The translations under genes were made by a program, and so were the position numbers. Shown piece after piece: positions 25,777 to 34,836 of a DNA stretch of 64,000 nucleotides (positions within the stretch are counted from its first letter, which is position 1; the number at the start of each line of letters is the position of its first letter). The stretch spans positions 1 through 64,000 of the forward strand of contig CAYVVG010000010.1 in assembly GCA_964455285.1 (NCBI GenBank). The letters are read 5' to 3'. The DNA is from CAIVAT01 sp964455285. GTDB lineage: Bacteria; Bacteroidota; Bacteroidia; Bacteroidales; FEN-979. The notes beneath the pieces were generated by a model. The model saw only the letters and a list, made by a program, of their open reading frames with translations, was not told where the DNA came from and searched no databases.

Positions 25777-27000
25777 TCAGCGGGCATAAGTCAATGTACT
25801 CAGAACCTGTTCATCGAAGATCTCGTTGGCAATTTCCAGGATCTCCGGGGATGTACAAGCCCGGATGCGGCCTAATATCTTTTCGACAGGGTCGAAATGG
25901 TTGCACAGCAGGAAGCTTTTGCCCATAGCGAGCATCGTGGCCAGGTTCGACTCCTGCGATATGGCCAGCTGACCGGTGATCTGTTTCTTTGCCGCCTCCA
26001 GCTGCGATAAACCGAGTTTCACCTCGCGAAGCTTCTTCAGTTCCTTTCTGACAAGGGTGAGTGCCTTGTCATAGAGCATCGCGTCGGTTCCGAAATAGAT
26101 CATGATCAGCCCGGCGTCGGAATAGGCGGTGTAATTCGATTCGTTGTGGTAGGTAAGACCGTTTTTTTCACGGAGGGCGATGGAAAGCCTTGAGTTCATG
26201 ACGGGGCCGCCAAGGAGATTGTTCAGCAGGGCCATGGGGATGCGCCGTTCATCGCCATACCGGTAGGCGGGCGCTCCGACCAGGCAGTGGACCTGCGAAG
26301 TCCGCTTCTTCTTCTCCGTTGCGAACGGACGGTACCCGGTGAACGGTTCCCGCGGATTTTGCTTCTCCCGTTGCGGGCAATGGCTGAAATATCGCTCGGC
26401 AAGCTGCACGAGCCGCTTAAAGTCGATCGGCCCGACCGAGGCGATCACCACTTCATCCAGAACATAGTTCCGGCGAATGAAGGCCTGGATTTTATCGCGG
26501 TTGAGCCTTTTTACGCTGCGGGGAGTTCCCAGGATGTTTCTCCCGAGGGGATGACCGGCAAATAAAAGGTCCTCGAAGTCGTCGAAGATCTGTTCGGAGG
26601 GCGTGTCGCGATAAGAGTGTATCTCATCCAGGATCACCTGTTTTTCACGTTCCAGGTCCCGGTCGGGGAAGGTGGAATGGAAGAATATATCCTGGAACAG
26701 TTCCAGGGTACGCGGGTAATATTCCGCCAGGAATGAGGCATGGATACAGGTATCTTCCTTTCCGGTAAAGGCATTCAGGTCGGCACCCACGTTTTCAAGC
26801 CGGTTCAGGACCTGTGTCACAGACCTCTTTGCGGTACCTTTAAAGATGGCATGCTCGATAAAGTGGGCAATCCCGTGCTCCTGATCCGTTTCATCCCTTG
26901 ACCCGGCATGGATGAACAACCCGCAATGGGCCACCGGACTCGCGACCGGGTGATGGACCAGCCTGATCCCGTTGGGGAGGGTGTGGACCCGAAGTTCCAT
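25777..27000 (-). CDS. M16-family zinc peptidase
   Basis: The 407-residue protein has the inverted zinc motif HFIEH (H46, E49, H50) in HGIAHFIEHAIFKGT, a hallmark of pitrilysin/PqqL/mitochondrial-processing-peptidase relatives. A second, inactive M16 domain follows. No signal peptide is apparent, so it may be cytosolic. The substrate is unknown; peptide or presequence degradation is typical. It starts 3 bp after the mutB stop, so it is in the same operon as the mutase. Confidence 0.9.
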   Translation of the reverse strand: MELRVHTLPNGIRLVHHPVASPVAHCGLFIHAGSRDETDQEHGIAHFIEHAIFKGTAKRSVTQVLNRLENVGADLNAFTGKEDTCIHASFLAEYYPRTLELFQDIFFHSTFPDRDLEREKQVILDEIHSYRDTPSEQIFDDFEDLLFAGHPLGRNILGTPRSVKRLNRDKIQAFIRRNYVLDEVVIASVGPIDFKRLVQLAERYFSHCPQREKQNPREPFTGYRPFATEKKKRTSQVHCLVGAPAYRYGDERRIPMALLNNLLGGPVMNSRLSIALREKNGLTYHNESNYTAYSDAGLIMIYFGTDAMLYDKALTLVRKELKKLREVKLGLSQLEAAKKQITGQLAISQESNLATMLAMGKSFLLCNHFDPVEKILGRIRACTSPEILEIANEIFDEQVLSTLTYAR

Positions 27001-27003
27001 CGG

Positions 27004-29154
27004 TTATTTGCGGCTCTCGATCAGGATCTCGAGCAGTTTGATCCCCGCTTCCGGGATCACGGTGCCGGGACCAAAGATCGCCGCTGCACCGGCCCGGTAA
27101 AGGAATTCATAGTCCTGCGGGGGGATGACTCCTCCAACCACGACCAGGATATCCTCACGGCCAAGCTGTTTCAGCTCTTCGATCACCTGTGGTACCAGGG
27201 TTTTATGCCCGGCGGCCAGGCTCGACACACCGAGGATATGAACGTCGTTTTCGACGGCCTGGCGGGCCGATTCGGCCGGTGTCTGGAACAAGGGGCCGAT
27301 ATCGACGTCGAATCCGATATCGGCATACCCGGTTGCGACCACCTTGGCTCCGCGGTCGTGACCGTCCTGGCCCATTTTGGCGATCATGATGCGCGGACGG
27401 CGGCCTTCCATCGCAGCGAACTTATCGGCCAGGTCCCGGGCCCTGATAAATACCTCGTTATCTTTGGATTCCGAGGAATAGACTCCTGAAATACTTCTGA
27501 TCACTGCCTTATACCTCCCATAGATTTTTTCCAAAGCAAAGGAAATTTCGCCCAGCGATGCCCTCTTGCGGGCGGCATCGACTGTAAGTGCGAGCAGGTT
27601 TCCCTCTCCTGTTTCGGCAGCGCGGGTAAGCGCTGTCAGAGCCTCTTCCACCTCCCCGTTGTTGCGGTTCGCCCTGAGTAGTTTCAAACGCTGAACCTGG
27701 GATTCGCGAACGGCCGCATTGTCCACGTCGAGGATCTCGATCGGATCCTCCTTGTCGAGCCTGTTCAAATTGACTCCCACGATCCGGTCAAGTCCCGCAT
27801 CGATACGTGCCTGCTTCCGGGCCGAAGCCTCTTCGATGCGCATCTTGGGGATACCGGTCTCGATGGCTTTTGCCATTCCGCCCAAATGTTCCACCTCCTC
27901 GATGAGCGACCACGCCTTGTGAGCGATCTCATGAGTGAGCCTTTCCACATAATACGAACCGGCCCAGGGGTCGAGCGACCGGCATATCTGCGTCTCTTCC
28001 TGCAAATATATCTGTGTGTTACGCGCAATCCTGGCCGAAAAGTCGGTCGGAAGTGCGATGGCTTCATCCAGGGCGTTGGTGTGCAGCGACTGCGTATGCC
28101 CGAGTGCGGCAGCCAGGGCTTCGACACAGGTACGCGCCACATTGTTGAACGGATCCTGCTCGGTCAGGCTCCATCCCGACGTCTGTGTATGGGTTCGCAG
28201 GGCCATCGATTTCGGATTCTTCGGATTGAACTGCTTAACGATCCGGGCCCACAGCAACCGGGCAGCACGCATTTTGGCGATTTCCATAAAATGGTTCATG
28301 CCTGCAGCCCAGAAGAAGGAGAGACGGGGAGCAAATGTGTCGATGTCCATTCCTGCATGGATCCCTGCCCGTAGGTATTCAAGTCCGTCGGCCAGGGTGT
28401 ATGCGAGTTCGATATCGGCAGTTGCACCCGCCTCCTGCATGTGATACCCGCTGATGGAGATGGAGTTGAACTTCGGCATATTCCTCGAAGTGAATTCGAA
28501 TATGTCGGCAATGATCTTCATAGAGGGACCGGGCGGATATATGTATGTATTGCGTACCATGAACTCTTTGAGGATATCGTTCTGGATCGTCCCCGTCAGC
28601 CGGGCCATCGGAACCCCCTGCTCCTCTGCGGCCACGATATAAAAGGCCAGAACGGGCAGTACTGCACCGTTCATGGTCATCGATACCGACATAATATCGA
28701 GCGGGATCTGATCAAAGAGTATCTTCATGTCGAGGATGGAATCGATGGCCACGCCGGCTTTGCCGACATCGCCCACCACCCTTTCATGGTCGGAGTCGTA
28801 GCCACGGTGTGTGGCCAGGTCGAATGCGACCGACAACCCCTTCTGCCCGGCCTTCAAATTCCTGCGGTAAAATGCGTTGGACTCTTCGGCGGTGGAGAAT
28901 CCGGCATACTGGCGGATGGTCCATGGGCTCATCACATACATCGTCGAATAGGGTCCGCGCAGGAAGGGCGGCAAACCGGCTGCGTAACCCAGGTGCTCAA
29001 TCCCCTCCAGGTCGGGTTCGCCATAAACCGGTTTCACCCGGATCTGCTCGGGCGTCCGCCAGTCCGGATTATTCCCGGTCTTCTGCTCCCACTCGGTAAA
29101 GGAAGTTGCATGGGACATTCCTTTCAGCCTGATATTCTTAAAATCCGGTCTCAT
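27004..29154 (-). CDS. mutB: Methylmalonyl-CoA mutase large subunit
   Basis: The 716-residue adenosylcobalamin enzyme interconverts succinyl-CoA and (R)-methylmalonyl-CoA, the route to or from propionate. The N-terminal TIM barrel contains RGPYSTMYVMSPWTIRQYAGF and RNTQIYLQEE. The C-terminal B12 domain has the lower-axial-ligand motif DGHDRGAK with His at about residue 599, plus SSLAAGHKTL and GGVIPPQD. Full length. It follows the small subunit by 14 bp. The metallochaperone MeaB/ArgK and the epimerase are not in this window. Confidence 0.97.
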   Translation of the reverse strand: MRPDFKNIRLKGMSHATSFTEWEQKTGNNPDWRTPEQIRVKPVYGEPDLEGIEHLGYAAGLPPFLRGPYSTMYVMSPWTIRQYAGFSTAEESNAFYRRNLKAGQKGLSVAFDLATHRGYDSDHERVVGDVGKAGVAIDSILDMKILFDQIPLDIMSVSMTMNGAVLPVLAFYIVAAEEQGVPMARLTGTIQNDILKEFMVRNTYIYPPGPSMKIIADIFEFTSRNMPKFNSISISGYHMQEAGATADIELAYTLADGLEYLRAGIHAGMDIDTFAPRLSFFWAAGMNHFMEIAKMRAARLLWARIVKQFNPKNPKSMALRTHTQTSGWSLTEQDPFNNVARTCVEALAAALGHTQSLHTNALDEAIALPTDFSARIARNTQIYLQEETQICRSLDPWAGSYYVERLTHEIAHKAWSLIEEVEHLGGMAKAIETGIPKMRIEEASARKQARIDAGLDRIVGVNLNRLDKEDPIEILDVDNAAVRESQVQRLKLLRANRNNGEVEEALTALTRAAETGEGNLLALTVDAARKRASLGEISFALEKIYGRYKAVIRSISGVYSSESKDNEVFIRARDLADKFAAMEGRRPRIMIAKMGQDGHDRGAKVVATGYADIGFDVDIGPLFQTPAESARQAVENDVHILGVSSLAAGHKTLVPQVIEELKQLGREDILVVVGGVIPPQDYEFLYRAGAAAIFGPGTVIPEAGIKLLEILIESRK

Positions 29155-29168
29155 TTTTCTGATAGCTT

Positions 29169-31046
29169 TTAGAGTAATTCTGACTGAAATTTCCTGAGAG
29201 TTTCCAGCAGGTTGCTCCTGACATGGATAAATTCGTCGACCCCGGCCGAACGGAAGGACTCAACATGATCCTTGGGAAACCCGGCCACCACGACCTTCAC
29301 CGAAGCCTTCCCGTCTTTGATCTTCCGGGCCGCTGCAGGAACGATCTCCGGGTATTCTTCGTCGGAACTGCATAAAACCACGATCCCGGCTCCCGATGCC
29401 AGGGCGGCCCCGACACCTTCGTCGACAGAAGCAAATCCCGGATTATCGATGATCTCGTAACCCGCACATCCGAAAAAGTTCGTGGCAAACCCGGCACGCG
29501 CCCGCAGCATGGCCAGGTTGCCCATCGTAAGCAGAAAGACGGCCGGGCGCTTATGACCGTTTCGCACATGCTGTTCAGTGGCCAGGCGGATCTCTTCAAA
29601 AGCGGCGGCAACCCGGAAAGGTACCATGGGTTTGAAAAGCGGTTCGGTGACCTTTTCAGCCGGACCGGCGCTTTCAATTACATCGGGTATTGCCTCGGTC
29701 GGATTAGGAAACTGGTTGGTCCCCAACAGGATAAGTCGCCGGGCTGCAATATCCTCTTCCTTCTTCTTCCGGCTTTTTTCCACTTCATCCTGGATATAAC
29801 CGCTCTTGATGCAAGCCAGCATTCCACCCTGCTCCTCCACCTTCCGGAAAGCCTCCCAGGCATGGTGTGCGATGGCACCGGTGAGGGTTTCGATGTAATA
29901 GGAACCGGCACCCGGATCGACGATCTTGTCGAGGTACGACTCCTCCTTCAGCACCAGCTGCTGGTTTCGGGCAATGCGGCGTGAAAATTCGTCGGGGGTA
30001 TGGTAGGGTTGGTCAAAGGGGGTAACTGTGATGGAATCCGCATTTCCGAGAGCTGCCGACATGCTTTCGGTGGTCGTGCGAAGCATGTTCACATAGGGAT
30101 CAAAAACCGATTTGTTCCATGTGGCGGTTGTGGCATGGATGAACAGCCGGTACGATTCTTCGCGCTTCGCCCCGAAGGTCTCCACAAGCCGGCTCCACAA
30201 TAACCTGGCAGCCCTGAATTTGGCAAGCTCCAGGAAATAGGACGGTCCGACGGCCAGCGAGAGCTGGAAACAGGGTGCGACATCATCGACAGAAGCCCCA
30301 CGGTCGGTCAGCGCAGCCAGGTATTCGGCGGCACAACCCATCGAAAAGGCAAGTTCCTGAACCAGGGTGGATCCCGAATCCTGGAAATAGTGACCGTTAA
30401 CGGTCATAACCCGGAATCCCGGCAGTTTGTCACGCACAATCCCCAACAGGTATTCTGCCTCCTCAATGGCATACTCCCAACCGATATAGAAGTTTCCATG
30501 AAGCAGCAGGAAGCCGAGGGGATCGAAATTCACCGAACCTTGCAGCAGATCGCCTTTCATCCCGCGATGATTCAGTTCGTAGATCAGGAATTCAAGGACG
30601 AGCGGATAGGTCTTTGCCGAGATGAAATGAATTCCAGTCCTGGTAAAATCGATGCCACTCAACAGGTCGCTCAATTCTTTGTGAGTGGTGACTTCATTGG
30701 CTTTCAGTCCGATGGCTCCGGCTCCCCGGGCGACGGCATTCCTTGCAATGGGGTTGATCCGGGTTAGATCCGGGGTCAAAATATCTTCGCGGACGATCCA
30801 ATCATTTTTTCTCTTTTTCACGCCGCGGGTAAACGGAATCTCCCCCGGCAGGGCGTGAAGGTGGTCAAGCCCGGCCAGGTCTGCATCCCGGTAATAGGGC
30901 CTGACATCAAACCCTTCGCCGGTATTCCAGATCAGTTTTTTTGCATAGTCGGCCCCCTTCAGGTCGGCCAGGATCTTCTCTTCCCAGGCTTCGGTCGGAA
31001 CGGGTGGAAACTCACCGAAGAGATTTTTGTGTGTAGTGTTGTCCAT
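29169..31046 (-). CDS. mutA: Methylmalonyl-CoA mutase small subunit
   Basis: The 625-residue protein is homologous to the large subunit (TIM barrel with DPGAGSYYIETLTGAIA and HATTATWNKSVFDPYVN), but its C-terminal cobalamin-like domain has no DxHxxG axial-ligand motif, as expected for the non-catalytic partner in the heterodimer. ATG 31046 lies about 60 bases downstream of a strong promoter match. It is the first gene of the operon mutA-mutB-M16-methyltransferase. Confidence 0.95.
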   Translation of the reverse strand: MDNTTHKNLFGEFPPVPTEAWEEKILADLKGADYAKKLIWNTGEGFDVRPYYRDADLAGLDHLHALPGEIPFTRGVKKRKNDWIVREDILTPDLTRINPIARNAVARGAGAIGLKANEVTTHKELSDLLSGIDFTRTGIHFISAKTYPLVLEFLIYELNHRGMKGDLLQGSVNFDPLGFLLLHGNFYIGWEYAIEEAEYLLGIVRDKLPGFRVMTVNGHYFQDSGSTLVQELAFSMGCAAEYLAALTDRGASVDDVAPCFQLSLAVGPSYFLELAKFRAARLLWSRLVETFGAKREESYRLFIHATTATWNKSVFDPYVNMLRTTTESMSAALGNADSITVTPFDQPYHTPDEFSRRIARNQQLVLKEESYLDKIVDPGAGSYYIETLTGAIAHHAWEAFRKVEEQGGMLACIKSGYIQDEVEKSRKKKEEDIAARRLILLGTNQFPNPTEAIPDVIESAGPAEKVTEPLFKPMVPFRVAAAFEEIRLATEQHVRNGHKRPAVFLLTMGNLAMLRARAGFATNFFGCAGYEIIDNPGFASVDEGVGAALASGAGIVVLCSSDEEYPEIVPAAARKIKDGKASVKVVVAGFPKDHVESFRSAGVDEFIHVRSNLLETLRKFQSELL

Positions 31047-31112
31047 ATCAGAAGCAAAATAGTATCGGGATGCGCAGGCGGTGTTGGTTCGATCTGTCTT
31101 CTAAATCTACTG

Positions 31113-31144
31113 CAAAATTAGATAATTCCGTAACTTTACACAAA
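31113..31144 (-). promoter_or_regulatory. Promoter (TTTG-N20-TAATTTTG) for mutA operon
   Basis: On the minus strand the -33 TTTG (31141-31144) and the -7 TAATTTTG (31113-31120) are 20 bp apart, a full match to the Bacteroidota sigma-A consensus. The -33 box lies six bases from the ATG of the divergent epimerase gene at 31151. Confidence 0.72.
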
Positions 31145-31150
31145 AAAAGC

Positions 31151-32008
31151 ATGATTGCAGCTATCAGTGGGGCCGGCGGGTTTATCGGGCGCTCCCTGGC
31201 CAGGAAACTGAGAGAGAACGGGTGGACTGTCAGGGTGATGAACCGCGACGCCTTTTCAATGACCGACGGGGAGTTCACCGGCTCGATGATCGAAGGGGCC
31301 GATATCGTCATCAACCTGGCCGGCGCTCCCGTTTCCAAACGCTGGACCCCGGCCTACAAACAGGAGATTCTCGACAGCCGGATCCTGACCACCCGGAAGA
31401 TCGCCTCAGCGATCGTACGGGCAACTAAAAAACCTTTCCTGCTGATCAGCGCCTCAGCCATCGGGATCTACGATTCTCAGGGAACCCATACCGAATCGAG
31501 TACAGCCTTCGGCGATACTTTTCTCGCGGAGGTATGCCGGCAGTGGGAAGCGGAAGCCATGGCCGCCGGAGAGGAGTGCCGGGTAGTTCTTCCCCGGTTG
31601 GGTGTGGTGCTTGGAAAGGATGGCGGCGCCCTGGAATCAATGTACCGTCCATTCAGCATCGGCCTTGGTGGAAAGATCGGCAACGGGAAACAACCTGTGT
31701 CGTTCATCCATATCGACGACCTTGCCGAAGCACTCCTGTTCCTGATCGGGGATCCATCCATCGGTGGCCCGGTCAACCTGGTATCGCCCTATCCCACCGA
31801 CAACGCGGAATTCACGGATATCCTGGCGAAAGTGATGCATCAACCGGCATGGCTTACAATTCCGGCTTTTGCCCTGAAGTTGATGTTTGGCGAGGGGGCC
31901 CGGATACTGCTCGAAGGTCAACGGGTCATCCCCGAAAAACTGGAACAGGCAGGTTTCCGGTTCCGTTACCCTACAATGCGTAACGCGCTGGCTGCCATCT
32001 ACCGGTAA
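31151..32008 (+). CDS. TIGR01777-family NAD-dependent epimerase/dehydratase-like protein
   Basis: The 285-residue protein has an N-terminal Rossmann fold (ISGAGGFIGRSLARKL) and the family's DIVINLAGAPVSKRWT, LISASAIGIY (partly replacing the SDR Tyr-Lys site) and FIHIDDLAEALLFL. It is related to E. coli YfcH and plant SulA-like proteins. The substrate is not known. ATG 31151 begins the Rossmann domain. A weaker promoter-like TAACTTTA lies at 31131-31138. It overlaps the convergent S46 peptidase gene by 10 bp. Confidence 0.85.
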   Translation: MIAAISGAGGFIGRSLARKLRENGWTVRVMNRDAFSMTDGEFTGSMIEGADIVINLAGAPVSKRWTPAYKQEILDSRILTTRKIASAIVRATKKPFLLISASAIGIYDSQGTHTESSTAFGDTFLAEVCRQWEAEAMAAGEECRVVLPRLGVVLGKDGGALESMYRPFSIGLGGKIGNGKQPVSFIHIDDLAEALLFLIGDPSIGGPVNLVSPYPTDNAEFTDILAKVMHQPAWLTIPAFALKLMFGEGARILLEGQRVIPEKLEQAGFRFRYPTMRNALAAIYR

Positions 32009-34167
32009 ACCAGTTCCATTTCATCGATCAGGCGGCGGCATCCCGCAAACCGGTCGATGATAAACAGGCAATAACGGATATCAAGCGTGATGTTCCGGCA
32101 TTGGTCCGGATCGTACTTCAGGTCGCTTAGCGTGCCTTCCCAGTTCCGGTCGAAATTCAGCCCGATCAGTTGTCCGTACCCGTTCAGCACAGGGCTTCCG
32201 GAATTTCCCCCGGTGGTGTGATTGCTGGCGGTGAAGGCCACATGAAGGGTACCGTCGGAGTCGGCATAGGGTCCGAAGTCCTGCTTAAGAAAAAGATCCT
32301 TGAGCCTGGGATCCACCCGGTAGTCAGAAATGGTGGCATCCTCCTTTTGGATCACCCCTCCGAGGGTGGTAAAATACTGATAATGAACGGCATCGGCCGG
32401 AAAGTAGTCATCGACCTTCCCGTAGGCAATCCGCAGGGTCGAATTGGCGTCGGGATAGAATGACCGCTCCGGCTGCATCTCCATCTGGGCGGCCATGTAT
32501 ATCCGTTGCAAACTGTCAATCTGTTTTCCGAGCCGGTTTACCACCGGCGCGATCACCTTCTCCTGGTGTTCGTAAATGCCGGTCATCAGGCGGTATGCCG
32601 GATCCCTGAGAAAAATCTTCACCTGTGATGGGTTGTAATCATCCAGCAACCCGAACATCCGGGACGAATCGGCAAAAATCGATTTAACGAACAAATTGCG
32701 GGCAAATCCTTCCAACCCCGACGATCCGGAACTCCCGACGATCTCGTCCAGGATCACAGGGCGGTACGTGCCGTGCATATTCTGTGCCATCTCACCCAGC
32801 ATGGCCACCATGATCCGGCGATCGACCGGAGCCTGAAAATTCTTATAAAAATCAGTGGCCTGGCGTTTCATGCCCTCTGCAAGCCCGGCTACCTCCTTCC
32901 GATCAACCGGCTGTTTCCTGCTGGCGGCAACCAGGTTGCGGAAGGATGCCGCAAACCTTACCAGTTCGATCCCCTGTCCGGCCTCCTGGATATATATGTT
33001 GGCCAGGTCGGGTGGGGCAAACTCCCGGTATGCAGCACTGAACGCATCCAGGATGGCACCGTACCGCAACCGCCGTTCATCTCCGGCAGCGGCCCACACC
33101 CGGAACTGGTTTTCGAAAGACCGCTTGGCCGAAGTTGCGTCGATCCGCCGGATTCCCCGCGACTCTCCGATCATCTTCTTCCAGTAATTCGCAACCCCGT
33201 TCGCCTTCGCAGTGTACTGGATGCGTGTCAGCCGGTCGCTTTCCATCGCGGCTTTCATGATCTCAAGTCGCTTTCCCCGCAAGGCGATCCGTAACGGATT
33301 CTCCTGGTTCACAATCAGTTCAACGCCGTAAGAGGAAAGGTACTCGCGGGTGGAGCCGGGATATCCGAAAACAAAGGTAAAATCCCCTTCCCGGTAACCG
33401 GCCAGCGAAACGGTCAGAAATCTCCCCGGATTGAGGGGTACGTTCTCGGGGGACCAGGCCGCCGGCGAGCCATCTTTGGCAACGTAGATCCGGAACACTG
33501 AAAAATCGCCTGTGTGACGTGGCCACATCCAGTTGTCGGTATCGCCGCCAAACTTGCCGATACTGGCAGGGGGTGCCCCTACCAACCGGATATCTTTAAA
33601 AACCTCATTAATAAACAGATAATATTGATTTCCATAAAAGAAGGGCCTCACGCGGGCTTCAAAGCGGGTGCCCTGGGCAGCCGCCTTTTCCAATTCGGCG
33701 ATATGCATCCGGATGATCTGGTCGCGCTGGAACTGGTTCATCGTGGCAGTAACACCGTCAAGGACCTGCCGGGTCACCTCCTCCATCCGCACCATCCGGG
33801 TTACGGTAAGCCCCTGACAGGGCAACTCTTCACCGGGAGAGGTGGCCCAAAAACCGTCGGTAATGTAATCATGTGCCATCGAACTTAGCCGCTGGATCGA
33901 TCCCAGGCCGCAATGATGGTTTGTCAGCAACAGGCCCTTCCCTGAAACAATAACTCCCGTGCACCCTCCTCCGAACAGCACGACAGCGTCTTTCAGGCTG
34001 GACTGGTTGATGCTGTAAATATCTTCGGCCGACAGTTTCAGGCCAAGGTCTTGCATGTGTTTCACATTCAGCTGTCCCAGTAAAACCGGGAGCCACATCC
34101 CCTCCTCGGCGGCTGCAGGGAACCAGCCGAAGAGCGCTGCTAAAAGAATCAGGGAAACTCGTTTCAT
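31999..34167 (-). CDS. S46-family dipeptidyl-peptidase (DPP7/DPP11 type)
   Basis: The 722-residue exported serine peptidase has signal peptide MKRVSLILLAALFGWFPAAA. The catalytic His lies in LLTNHHCGLG (about residue 85), the Asp region is GGDTDNWMWPRHTGDF, and the nucleophile Ser is in TGGNSGSPVLNG (near residue 655). S46 enzymes release dipeptides in the periplasm and are a trademark of peptide-using Bacteroidota. Whether it prefers hydrophobic (DPP7) or acidic (DPP11) P1 residues cannot be settled by eye. ATG 34167 overlaps the trmB stop as ATGA; ATG 34176 is an alternative. Confidence 0.93.
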   Translation of the reverse strand: MKRVSLILLAALFGWFPAAAEEGMWLPVLLGQLNVKHMQDLGLKLSAEDIYSINQSSLKDAVVLFGGGCTGVIVSGKGLLLTNHHCGLGSIQRLSSMAHDYITDGFWATSPGEELPCQGLTVTRMVRMEEVTRQVLDGVTATMNQFQRDQIIRMHIAELEKAAAQGTRFEARVRPFFYGNQYYLFINEVFKDIRLVGAPPASIGKFGGDTDNWMWPRHTGDFSVFRIYVAKDGSPAAWSPENVPLNPGRFLTVSLAGYREGDFTFVFGYPGSTREYLSSYGVELIVNQENPLRIALRGKRLEIMKAAMESDRLTRIQYTAKANGVANYWKKMIGESRGIRRIDATSAKRSFENQFRVWAAAGDERRLRYGAILDAFSAAYREFAPPDLANIYIQEAGQGIELVRFAASFRNLVAASRKQPVDRKEVAGLAEGMKRQATDFYKNFQAPVDRRIMVAMLGEMAQNMHGTYRPVILDEIVGSSGSSGLEGFARNLFVKSIFADSSRMFGLLDDYNPSQVKIFLRDPAYRLMTGIYEHQEKVIAPVVNRLGKQIDSLQRIYMAAQMEMQPERSFYPDANSTLRIAYGKVDDYFPADAVHYQYFTTLGGVIQKEDATISDYRVDPRLKDLFLKQDFGPYADSDGTLHVAFTASNHTTGGNSGSPVLNGYGQLIGLNFDRNWEGTLSDLKYDPDQCRNITLDIRYCLFIIDRFAGCRRLIDEMELVYR

Positions 34168-34829
34168 GAGGTGCATAATTGGAACCGAAGGTAGCATATC
34201 TTTTTGCCCTGGGCCAGCCACTGGCTTTCGTAATAGGTCCGGATGCCGGTCAGTTCATCGTGGGCATGTGTAAGGTAGAGGTCATCGGTGGCCTCGAGCA
34301 GGCAGTGCCTGCCGTTCTCAATGGTCTCGAGGGTGAAATCATAAAAAAAACGGTCGTCGGTCTTCAGGTGGATCGTTCCCCCGGGTACCAGGATGTTTGC
34401 GTATTTATCAAGGAATCCCTGGCAGGTCAGTCGTTGCCTCTCTTTTTTATATTGCGGATCGGGGAATGTGATCCATATCTCGGAAACTTCTCCGGGGGCG
34501 AAGATCCTTTCGATGTGCCCGATCATGATCCTGACAAACGCGGCGTTGGATATCTTCTCTTCTTGTACGGTTTTGCAACCCCGCCACAAGCGGGCCCCTT
34601 TCCAGTCGATCCCCACGAAATTCCTTTCCGGGTAACGGCGGGCAAGGCCAACAGTATATTCCCCCTTCCCGCATCCCAGTTCGGCGATGATCGGATGGGA
34701 ATTTTTGAAGTACGAACTATGCCAGGCAGACCGCATGGGGAATGCGTTCATCAGTTCATGATACCCGGGTTGAAAGAGGTGTGGAAAGGTGAGGTTTTCC
34801 TCGAAGTGAACCAGCTTCTTCTTCCCCAC
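34164..34829 (-). CDS. trmB: tRNA (guanine-N7-)-methyltransferase
   Basis: The 221-residue enzyme methylates G46 of tRNA. The SAM motif is IIAELGCGKGEYTVGLA; NFVGIDWKGARLWRG follows; the family signature is ITFPDPQYKKERQRL, and HLKTDD with the late THAHDELTGIRTYYE completes the family pattern. Length is normal. It is 7 bp after the HU/SPOR gene and its stop overlaps the S46 peptidase start. Confidence 0.94.
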   Translation of the reverse strand: MGKKKLVHFEENLTFPHLFQPGYHELMNAFPMRSAWHSSYFKNSHPIIAELGCGKGEYTVGLARRYPERNFVGIDWKGARLWRGCKTVQEEKISNAAFVRIMIGHIERIFAPGEVSEIWITFPDPQYKKERQRLTCQGFLDKYANILVPGGTIHLKTDDRFFYDFTLETIENGRHCLLEATDDLYLTHAHDELTGIRTYYESQWLAQGKKICYLRFQLCTS

Positions 34830-34836
34830 AAGCAGG

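Noticed and set aside
31047..31150. Cobalamin riboswitch before the B12-dependent mutase genes
   Set aside because: The predicted leader is only about 60 bases, too short, and no B12-box-like conserved segment is seen.
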